Shown: positions 12,429 to 22,500 of the stretch, piece by piece
Numbering within the stretch: position 1 is the stretch's first letter
How the letters are laid out: every line of letters starts with the position of its first letter
Source of the DNA: Symbiodinium natans
Lineage: Eukaryota; Sar; Dinophyceae; Suessiales; Symbiodiniaceae
Length of the DNA: 64,000 nucleotides
Assembly (NCBI GenBank): GCA_905221605.1
Contig: CAJNDS010002140.1
Coordinates: 1-64,000 of the forward strand
Direction of reading: 5' to 3'
Position numbers and translations under genes: made by a program
Notes under the pieces: generated by a model
Seen by the model: only the letters and a program-made list of their open reading frames with translations
Told to the model about the DNA's origin: nothing
Databases searched by the model: none

Positions 12429-12965
12429 GCCATCCCCATTCATGGATCCCATGGGAAACTTCAAACGTCCGCGCTCGATGCGCCGAGTGCTGCGAGCTGT
12501 GAGCACCCTGTGCGCTGTGTGGGTCGCCCTGGTGATCCCCCTGGCCACGCTGGCTAAGGCTAGGCGCAGTAGATCGGCACTAGGTCCTACTAGGTTTTGG
12601 CGATTTGCTCGGCCATCCTTATTGATACTGCATGATACTGCGCCCAATGTCCCCAGAAGCCCTCAGTTTCAGGCTCCCGAGGCTTTCACTTCACCGGCGA
12701 CCTGGCGGACACTGCCTCTTGCATATCCTTGAGCATGTGCCATTTTCTGTTCATACGGGCTGAGACGCAACAAAGTTCGCAGTTGAAACGGCGTGTCTCT
12801 AACTGAGAACTGCGAAGGATTGGGCCAGAGACAGCTAGCGCTACACTGGTCGCCAGGCATATGCGGGAATGCCCGTGACCCTACCTAATCAATGTATGTG
12901 TGCTTTTTTTGTATGTGCTTGGTTTGGTCTGGCCTGGTGCGGTGTGTTGCGTTCGGCTTGTATCT

Positions 12966-13067
12966 GTATGTATGCATGTACGTATGTACGTATGTACGTA
13001 TGTACGTATGTACGTATGTATGTATGTATGTATGTATGTATGTATGTATGTATGTACGTAGGTATGT
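12966..13067. repeat. TATG/TACG microsatellite, left of the retrotransposon
   Basis: Tandem GTATGTAC then TATG units, about 100 bp, run directly up to the 5' LTR. The same repeat type resumes at 30403, so the element inserted into this microsatellite. Confidence 0.92.
13064..13067. repeat. Target-site duplication ATGT (left copy)
   Basis: ATGT just before the 5' LTR matches ATGT at 30403-30406 just after the 3' LTR. Because the target is a TATG repeat, a chance match is likelier than usual. Confidence 0.75.
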
Positions 13068-13361
13068 TGTGAGCAGGTCAAAGCATGCATGGAGTGCTTG
13101 CTTAGTGCTAGTGCAGCTTGTAGTTTTCCCTTGCATGTGTAGTTTTGCAATTCGTAACAATGCCAATATTTTGGCTCAAGTACCGAGCTTGTGCCTTTGA
13201 GCACGGTAGAGTCGTACAGTAGCTCCTAGGTTGCTGTGCGGTCCGACCGGACGCACTCAGGCGTAGCTGCACAAGTGCTTGGACTCACGAAGTCGTAAAA
13301 CAGCGTGACCGGGCTGTGATTGCATTGGCTTAGTGCAAGTCCAGTGCTGGTCGACTTCACA
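13068..13361 (+). repeat. 5' LTR
   Basis: 294 bp, beginning TGTGAGCAGG and ending GACTTCACA. I compared it line by line with 30109-30402 and found no difference. It should hold promoter (U3), R and U5. A spliced-leader-like segment sits at 13168-13180. No TATA box is evident, as usual in dinoflagellates. Confidence 0.97.
13168..13180 (+). promoter_or_regulatory. Spliced-leader 3' end embedded in the LTR
   Basis: ATTTTGGCTCAAG matches the last 13 nt of the conserved 22-nt dinoflagellate spliced leader. Just upstream are CGTA and GCCA, the preceding leader blocks, separated by short insertions. The copy in the 3' LTR is at 30209-30221. Its CAAG end could act as a trans-splice acceptor that restores the same sequence, or mark the start of R. 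Confidence 0.75.
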
Positions 13362-13363
13362 AT

Positions 13364-13380
13364 TGGGGGCTGTTCTGGGA
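13364..13380 (+). other. Candidate primer-binding site
   Basis: TGGGGGCTGTTCTGGGA starts two bases after the 5' LTR. Its TGG start fits the CCA end of a tRNA. The implied tRNA 3' end is AACAGCCCCCA; I cannot name the tRNA, and it is not the usual initiator-Met sequence. Confidence 0.55.
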
Positions 13381-13467
13381 AACGTACAGCTCTTGTGCCT
13401 ACGGCCCGAGTGGGCAAGCATTGCTTTGCTTGTCTGTCGCGGTCCGTGACCTGGACGCGTGGACTGT

Positions 13468-13551
13468 GTGCCACGCTTGCGGCCTGTTAACCAAGGCGCG
13501 GCGCTTCGCGTGCCACGCCTGCGGCCTGCTATCCAAGGCGCGGCTTTTCGC
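13468..13551 (+). repeat. Two tandem 42-bp units in the element's leader
   Basis: 13468-13509 and 13510-13551 each start GTGCCACGC and end TTCGC, differing at about five positions. They lie between the primer-binding site and the polyprotein start, where packaging or translation signals would be expected. Confidence 0.85.
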
Positions 13552-13565
13552 CTTGTGTTGCGGCA

Positions 13566-16500
13566 ATGTCCGCAGAGGTTGCAGGTCAGGCTGAGGGCGT
13601 CACCCTCCTCGAAGCTATCGAGGGTGGAGACGTTCCCTATCCCGAGCGGATGAGCTACGTCGCTTGGCTTAAGTGGCGTAGGGAGACTGGCAGCCGTCCA
13701 TTGTCCAAGCGGGATGGGGTCAGCACTACGCCAGAGCAAGAGGCGGCTCTCTGGCGGAAAGTCATGAAGTTCCTCCATGACGCCGAAGAGGAGGACGAGG
13801 ATGAAGAGGAAGAAGAAGAGGACTCCGAGCTAGTCCCTGAGGCCTCGGGCGCTGGAGGCGACAGTCCGCCGCGGGTGGACGTCAGCGCCGCGGCTAGGGA
13901 GCTGGCCATGGTCCCTACCGGTGCTGCCTATGTCCCTGCTACGGCACCAGGGTCCCGCCCGGCGGGACCGTCCGGTCCGCCGTCGACAGCAGGTTCAGTG
14001 CCAGGCACCGCAGAGGGCTTGCAGGCGGAGCTGCGCGCGATTTTCCGTCCAGACCAAGAACCGGTCGCGGACTACTTGACGCGCGTTTCGCGGATTGTCC
14101 TCGCGCTGAAAGCGCATGGAGTCACGGTGAGCTCCCGTGACCTTGACGCCTTAAGCACCAAAGCCACCCTCCTTGCGGATGAGTTCTCCAAGATAGGCGG
14201 GGACTGGCATCCTACGAAGATGGTCCGTCGGCTGCGGACCAGGTTCTCGGTCGCGGCTTTGCGCGGTGGCGAGGACCCCGAAGACGCAGAGGAGATTCAG
14301 CGCGAAATCCAATGCATCGGGGAGCTTATCCTCGCGTTAGGGGGAAAAGAAAGCTCGAGCCAAGAGAAGGTTTGGAGCTCCCCGTCCGATGTGCCAGTTG
14401 AAGCCGTGGGGCCGCGTTCCCCAGGGCTCCCACAGCCTGCGACTGCAAGTGGGTTGGGGGTAGGATTGGACCGTGGAGGTTTGCACACTGCTGAGGTTGC
14501 AGGTGGTCCTTCCGCGGCCCGTGTCCTGGGCGCGACGGACGGCGATTCCCCTTTGCGCGCGAAGCTTGCTGCGCTAGAGATGGAGATAGAAGCCCTGAAG
14601 CGAGGTTCAGACGGCGGAGGTTCGCAGACCGGGTCCCAACACCCGGCGGGCGATCTCGCCGCCGCACTCGCCGCCCAAACTGAGGCGCTGAAAGAAGCGT
14701 TAGCGCAGAGGGGCGGGCAAAGCTCCATAACTACGGTCAAAACTGACCTCACGTGGCCGACGCTGACCGACGACAAGTCGGACGCGCGAGACGTTGTCCT
14801 GTTCTACGAGGAGTTCGAGGACGTCTGCGCGCTGGCCAACAACTGTCGCGGTATGAGTGCGCGCGAAAAGCTGTTAGCGCTACGCGGGCGCTGCCGCGGC
14901 TCGCGCATGAAGACGTACACGAACGCGTACCGCGCAGCGTGGAAATCGGGAGAGGTTCTCTCAGATCCACAGGCGGTGTATGACCGCATCAAGAACAAAC
15001 ACTTGATGTTCGGGGAATCGCGGGAGGAAAGAGAAGTCCGCGTGGATGGTGAGCACGCCTCTCTCGCTAAGGGTAAGCTCACAGGCCACCAATTCGAGCC
15101 TTTGTTTGAGGCCTCGATCGCGGACCTTGAGGCAGTAGGTCTCGGGAAGACCCCTCGAGAGTTGTATCTCTCATACCTCCGCAAGATGCCCCCTTATCTC
15201 CAAAAGGAGATCCGGAACGACAAAAGGTTGTGGCCTGGCGACCCCAAGGATGGCGGGTTGCGAGGACCGCAGACTTGGGAGGAGAGCCACAAGGTCGTTC
15301 TGGAGTACGAGCAGAGAGAAGCAGCGCACAGGGCTGTTTCCCACTCTGTGTACACGGCCACCGGTTCGCAGAGCGCGGACCCGGCGGTCGCGCTGGCTGA
15401 GGCTCAGAAGGAGATTAAGAGTCTCAAGGCCGCTGCGAAGGCTGCTGCGAAAGGAGCAGCTGCCGCGGCCAAAGCTGGCGCGGACCAGACGTTTGCTGCT
15501 GCGTCGAAGGGAGCTGGCAAAGGAGCGGACAAGAAGATCTGCTTCCACTTTCGCGATCATGGGAATTGCCCGAAAGGGGATGCCTGCCCGTACAGCCACG
15601 ACAAGGAGCTTCGCAGAAAAGCTCTCGCGGCCAAGAAGGGTGACCAAACCTTTGCCACTGCGAAAGGTAAAGGCAAAGGGAAGGGAGGTGGCAAGGCAAA
15701 AGCCAACGCAAAGCCTAAGGCTGCGGCCAAAGGCGCGGCAAAGCCACCAGGCACTGTTTGCCCCTTTTTCTCCAAGAATGGGTCGTGCAAGAAAGGAGCC
15801 AGCTGCGACATGGTCCACAACCTGACGACCTCAGGAGGGACGCCGGCCTTGCCTGCCAACTGGGCCCCGCCCTCCGGTGCTTCCATGTCTAACCCCTTCG
15901 CCGCGTTCAGTGTCCAGATAGGCAGCTCAGGCGTCCAGGCAGGCGTCTTAGGAGCCGCAGGACACGCCGCGGTGCAGCAGCACGCGCTTCCGTTAAGCAA
16001 GGGCGGGCGGGACAAGTTCGCCACCTTGGACGATCTGCCGAAGGACTGGTGGAACCTGGCGGACAACGAGCCAGGAGGCTACCAGTACAGGACGGTGGTC
16101 CAGGTCCTCGACCGTAAGGTCGAGTGCATGCTTGACGGTTGCGCCGGCGCAAACCACGTGACTGAGGAACTCGTGGTAGGCATGATGAACCGGGCTGCAG
16201 AGCTTGGGATCGGCACTGAGGATCCTGGCTTCCCGGTCGTGAGACTTGAGAAGTGGGTCCACCCCGAATATGTGCATGGAATTGCTTCGGGAGCCCCAGT
16301 TCCTTTGAAGGGGGCAGCAGTCTTGCGCGTCACGCTGCTGGAAGGCAGGACGGCGGACGATTGTCGCCCCAACACCGAAATTTTCGTGCGATGTAAAATC
16401 GCAGCCAGGGGCACGTCCGATTGGCACGGACTTATCCTCGGCGGCAGAGCGCTGGACTGCGCCGGAAGGATGGGCTTGGGATTCAGGCCGGGTCCCGACT

Positions 16501-19500
16501 TTCATGTCCTCGACACGCTGGGAATCAGGATGCCCAGATGTGAGGATCACAGTAGGACTCGGAAGGACAGGGCCTATGCCTTTGAAGCGCGGTTGTCAAG
16601 CCTGGACGACGCGTCATGCACCGAGCCTGGGGGCGGAAGTCGTGAGCTTCTCCGCTATGACGGGGAAGAGCCGCTCGAGCTCTCGCCAGGTGATGGGGTG
16701 CTGGTGCCAGTCGTGCGGGAGTCAGGAGTCTCCGCAGAGGGATCCCTGTCCGAGGTTGTGCTTCCGGTTGAGTGTGGGGTTGAGGCTGTGCCAGGTCTCT
16801 GGCCCACAGGAGAGGGTAAAGGGTTTGTTTTGCTTGCAGCCCAAGAGTGTGATCACTCTCTCCAGCCGGGCGAGGTTGTTGCGGAAGTGCGTTCCGGCCT
16901 CGTCAGCACTGCGGCTTGTGGTTGTGGCGCGATTGAGACGGTGTTCGAGTCAGAGCCGTCTCCGCAGGCATGTGCGGATTGTGGGGTCGCCGTTGCTTCG
17001 GTTGACCATGACCCGTGCTTTGCTTGCGGGTCCGCGTCCAGGGCCGCGGCAAGAAGCTTCCAAGGTTGTTCCTCGTGTGCGCGGTCCTTTGGGCGGCTGC
17101 GTACCGGCGCCAGGATCGGTGTGCTATCGGTCCTTGCTGCGGTGACTGTTCTCGCTTCGGTGTGGGGCGGGAGCGGCCCGGTTGGGCGCCCTGTTGAGGA
17201 GCCTGGAGTGCTTACTTGCTTGGACCACCTTCCAAGCGTCGACAGCTGGTGGGAGGCGCCAGGTGGTTACGCGTCTGTGTGGGGTAGGCGCCCTGCGCAG
17301 AAGGACCTTGGGACCGTGGCGGTCGAGAAGGCGCCTTACGAAACGTGCTTGCTTCAGCGCGCAGGTGAGGCGTGGCGTCTTTGGGACACGAGGGATTTGC
17401 GTGTGGCGGAAAGCGTTGCGTGCAGCGATGAGGTTCCCGTCACTGAACGCCTCGCGGTCTTTAGGACGCGCAAGGGGCCACGCTGGGCTGGCTGGCGTGA
17501 GGGATCGGCCACGGCTGGAAGAGGCGCAAGTGACGCTGTGCGCCCAGCAGACGCGGTCGACACGGCGCGCTGCCCGAGCTATCATATCGTGGAGAGCTGG
17601 GACATCGATAAGATGATCGAGGAGCCTCCAACGGACTATTATTATGAGCAGCTCGCGGCAGATATGCGCGCCCGGCACCCTAAGGCGTGCCCGCACCTCC
17701 TCGACCACCTCGTTTCCTTAGAGGGTTTCCTAGATAAGTCAATCTTGTTTGGGTTCTCGTTTGGGATCAGTAAGGCCGAAGTTTGTGTCTCCAAAGGTAA
17801 GCTCCTAGGACACAACATTGGGCGGGACGGGAGTTCGCCTGACGAAGAGCGTTGTCAGGCGGTGATTGACTTTCCCCCGCTCTGGGAGAAGCTTCACATT
17901 CAGCAATTTTTGGGTTGCGCAAATTGGTTGCGCGGCTACCTGCCTGTTGAGTATGGGCACGCAGCCAAGATTTTAGGGCAGTGGCAGAAGCCAGGCGCCG
18001 TCTTTCCTGAAGGCGGGCTGGGCTCAGCCGCCACCGAGGGTTGCAAAGCCTTTAAAGCGATTAAGCGCATGATGCAGAACCGCATCAATTTGGCTACCTT
18101 CGATGAGGCCTCTGCTGCGGATGGGTCGTGTCCCCTTGAGCAGATCGCGGATGCGTCGGGCATCGCGGTAGGGGGCAGCGTCGTGCAGATGACGCGTGAC
18201 TTGAGTCAGCTCAAAGTGCTTATGACGCACTCAAAGAGCTTGACCCCCGCGCAGCAAAACTGGCCGCCCTTGATACAGGAGGCGTTTGCCCAGCTCGAGG
18301 TAAAGCGGGCGACACGCCGCATGTTTGGCTCTATTCGGACTCTGTGTTGGACAGATCATGCCAACCTTACCCGAGCGCAAACGTCGGACATCGGAATGGA
18401 TCCGAAACTCGTCCGGTGGGTTGCGGAAATCCTTATGGATGGGTCCGAAATAAGGAGCCTTAGCGGTCGCTCAGCGACGCTGGGTGACAGTTTTAGCCGC
18501 AATCCCAAAGATCGGGATGCGCTCCTTGCGGCGAGGACGAAAGATCTCGAGGGCCTTTCGGGCCAACTCCGAGGTTTCGACCTGGACCAGTACCTCGGAG
18601 AGGGTACTGAGGGTGACGGACCCGTGCCCTGGGCGGTCGGCAACGACGCCGTCCCAGAGCCTGCGGGCCGTGTCCAGGCCGCGGCTGTGCCGATGTGCGT
18701 CGTCGCAGCCCTTCCGGTGCGCGTCATGGTTGTCTTTGACTACGCGCGTTGGAAAGAGCAGGACGCAGAGCTGACTGAAATCAGGCGCGTTTTTCAAGCG
18801 AGCCTCCCTGGAGTTTCTGTGGCTGTCAGGGGTTGTTGGGGTCCGTTTGAGGATACCGACGGGCTTGCCTCGCATTTTGATTGCGGGGCCGGCAGGCTCG
18901 CAGGGACCAAGAAGATCAAGCGGATCAGGGTCGACTTGCTTACTTCGTGTGCCAAGGTTCTTAGGGAAGCTTCGGGGTTTCGTCCGCAATTCCTCGTAGG
19001 ACTAGGGCAAGGCGGGCTTGTCACAGCCGTCCTTAGGTGGCCTTTGGTTGTTGAGCTCACGCTCCAAGCAAGGAACCTGCAGCGCAAGGAAGCCAGGGCT
19101 GTAGGAGAGGCTTGGGCAGGCATCAAGGCTATCTGGGCGGTGCGGCCACGCCTTTGGCGCACGCAGCAAGGCCACTTGGAAGTGGCCGAGGCTTGTCCGG
19201 AACTCAAGAAGGATTTTCCGGAGCCTCCCCTGCGAGGTTTTGGGATCGTAGGGAAGCAGGCATTGGGGGCGGAGGTTCTGCGGTCCTTGAGGCTGGACGC
19301 GGTTCGTTCCATTGATGATGCCAGCATTAGAGGGATGCTGGACGAACCGTCACGACCCCTCTGGGACCATGAGGGTCTGTGCATCTGCGGCAAGCGGACC
19401 TACCTGTTTTCTCGCTGCCCCGCCTGCATCGAGAAAGAGGCAGTCGATATCTCGGTAGAGATAGCCGAGCGGGAGGAGCCCGAACCTCCGCTTGAGGGCG

Positions 19501-22500
19501 ACCTTGAGGCCCATGAGGTGGGCCTAGAGGTCAACTCCGTCCTTGCAACTTTGGATAGGACAGGAGGTTTGGTTAGGGTTAGGTCCTCAACCATCCAGCA
19601 ATGGGCGGTAGGGTTTAGGACTACGCCCAAAGATGCTCCAGTTCCCACTGCATATGGCATGCTGAGTGGGAAGATATGGAAGAAGAGCCATTCCATGAAG
19701 CTCAGCCTCGGCTCCCAGCACAAGGATCTTTCCAAGTGGGGCGATGTGAAGCCTTACTGGACCACATGGGTGGTTAGAGAAGATGGTGCTGTGGTGGCGG
19801 GGCACAACTGCTCGCCCCTGAATGTGGTTCAGGGCGACATCGTCGTGCATTGGTCGTCAGTGGTGAACTGGCACGGCCACAGACATGTCGTGAATGAGCA
19901 GTGTGAAGTGCTCTGGAGGTCTAATGGTAAAGAGGTTGCCTTAGACCCCTCCTTCGGCAAGCTGATAGCCCTTGTGGGTAGGGTTACTCAGGTCATTGGC
20001 TGGCGGGCAACCGGAGAAGCTTCGGATCCCCGCAGTTCTACCCGGCAGGCGTCAAGGGTCCTTGCTCAATTCTCTTCGTCCAACGAGGGCGTAGAAGGGC
20101 ATTGGACCGCGGGCGCTATCAGTCGCGGGAAGAATGCCAATGAGTGCAAGCTGAAGGGTAGAGTTTTGGCGTTTATGGGTGAAGAGCACAAGGGCCCTGC
20201 AGTGGTTCTAGAGCTCGTTAGCCATAGCCCCATCCTGTGCATTTGGGACCATTCCTCAACCAAGGTCAAGGTCGAGTTTAAGGGCGGTGTTCCGTCTTTA
20301 AGCCTGATCGCGGGGGAGGACGAAAATCGTCGCGAACAGCTTGCGGTCGAGGCAAGGGACGCGGCGAACATTTCGGAGTTCCGAGTCACGGGATCCCTTC
20401 GTACGGCGTGGTACGAGGGTCAGCGGCGCGATCCCTCATTGGCGGGCTCGATTCGCAAGCCAGAGCCGCCAATGGAGATATCCGGAGACGGGTTGCTCGA
20501 GCGCGAGGTGACCCTCAGGACGGGTCAAACCGTCGTTGTCCCAGTGGTTCCCAACGGGGCTGCGGGCGCGAATGGGGTGACCTGGCGCCGCGCTTGCTAC
20601 AATTCAGTCCACTGTGGAGTCCTTGGGGCCCATAGGTCTGCTGAGGTTACCGTCAAGCTGCTAGAGAGGGCAGTCTGGTGGCCCGACTTAGAGAAAGATG
20701 TGCGGACCTGGGTCGCCAAATGTCTCGCTTGCATTAAAGGCCGCTCTCGACCGACGAAGGTTGAAGCTCGTGCGGTCAAATGTGGCGCCGAGACATGCTG
20801 GCAGGAAGTCAGCGTGGACTGTGAAGGTCCGAACCGAGAGGACAGGGAGGGGCATAGGTACTCGCTTACGTACTTCGATTGCCTCAGTCATGCTGTCCTC
20901 CTCGAGCCGATGAGGTCTCTGACTCATGCTGAAGTCAGGAGGGCGTTCGTGCGCTGTGTGCTTCGCAGCAGGACGATCCCGAGCCTCATCAGGTCGGATA
21001 GAGGGCCAGAGTTCAAGAATGCGCTCATGGCAGAACTCAGCGCTATGCTTGGGACCGAGTGGCGGTTCAGCGCGCCCTTGAGGCCTTGTGAGTTAGGCGC
21101 AAACGAGCGGGTCCACCAAGAAGTTCAAAAGGTGTTGGGGGCGGTCGTCAGGCAAGTCGGCGCCTCCCTTTCCGAAGCTTGGTCGGATTGGCTCGTGGTG
21201 GCGGAGTACGTCATAGATAACACTCCGGGACCCCACGGGTATACCCCGAGGGACCTAGAGCGGAGCTGGTCGCTCGCTCTACCACTTGAAAAGGACGTCC
21301 TGCGAGACGCCTTGCAGTTCGAACCCATCTCTGATTGGGCTCGGAGCCAGTTTAAGCAGTTCTCGGAACTAGCTGCTGCGGTCCGAGAGCACTGGACGCG
21401 GTCTTCAGAAGCGCGGGCGAAACTTGCAAATCGCCATAGGCGCACTGTGGACCTTAAGCCAGGCGACCGAGTGGTCTGGAACGCTCCGAGGGCCCGTTCA
21501 GAGGGGGCGGGGCGTGTGCCTTGGAAACCGGGTCTGACCGGCCCCTGGCGCGTGTTGGAAGTCAAGGGCCACAGGCTCACCTTGGAGCCCGTGTCGATGG
21601 AGTCGGGGGGTACTTCTTCCGCCCGGCGCGGCCCGATGGAGGCGCACGCAGAAGACTGCATTCTTGTTCCTGCGGATGCAGATGGCGCGGAATCCCGCGA
21701 GCCGGTCGTCTTTGAGGACGATGGAACCGGCGGGGACGGCTCGTCTCGCCCCAGCTTAGGGCAACAGGTTCAAGGCGACGCCAAGCAAGTGGAGTTCACG
21801 CTGACCAGGCGCGGGAGGGACTTCGTCCTCCGCCTTGGCGACCGCATTGCCTATCGGGGTGTAGGTGGAGGCCCTAAGGTGTGCAGGTTAGGACGGGTTA
21901 CGCAGGTAGATGCTGCCCGTGCGCAGGTCGGCGTGCACCGCTATCTCCCCGACGCCAGCGGGGTTCGCGTCAAATGGCGGCTTGCATTCATCGCCGAGGA
22001 CGGTGCGCTCACGCTTTCAGAGGGGACTCGTCCGGCCCACGAAGCGGTTTCCGTCAGGGAGATCATTTCCAAGATCGACCTGAACCGCGACGGCGTGCTT
22101 GCTGCAGCCTCGGCCAGAAAGTTGGACAAGGGAGCGTACTCGTTGCAGGACAGGACGCTCGAGAGAGCGTCTCGCGCCAGCACGGGTGTGCTCTCGATCC
22201 GAGAGGCCCTCGCGGACCTCTTGGTCGCGGAACCCCGCGTGTTGCAGCCTAGGGCTTCCCCAGAGTCGGGTGCTGTCGAGAGTTGGTTCCGGCAGTATTT
22301 CCTTGGAGGGGTTGCCGATGTCTTAGAGGTTGCTTGGGGTGACGCGGTCGTTTCCGACGCGGCTAGGAGGCACGGGTACAGGGTTGTTCCAGCTTTTGTG
22401 CAAGGCAAGCAGGCCTACGGGATCGCCTGGAACCTGGCCGCAGAAGGGCACTTAGAGGCAATTAGCGGCGCTGTTTCGCGCGCAGAGCCGAAGGTGCTCG

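Noticed and set aside
12184-12732. 182-codon + frame rich in Ser-Ile-Ala-His-Cys
   Set aside because: Created by the 10-bp tandem repeat; it lies in the CK1 intron.
12869-13204. Tyr/Val/Met repeat frames on both strands
   Set aside because: Artefact of the TATG microsatellite and LTR.
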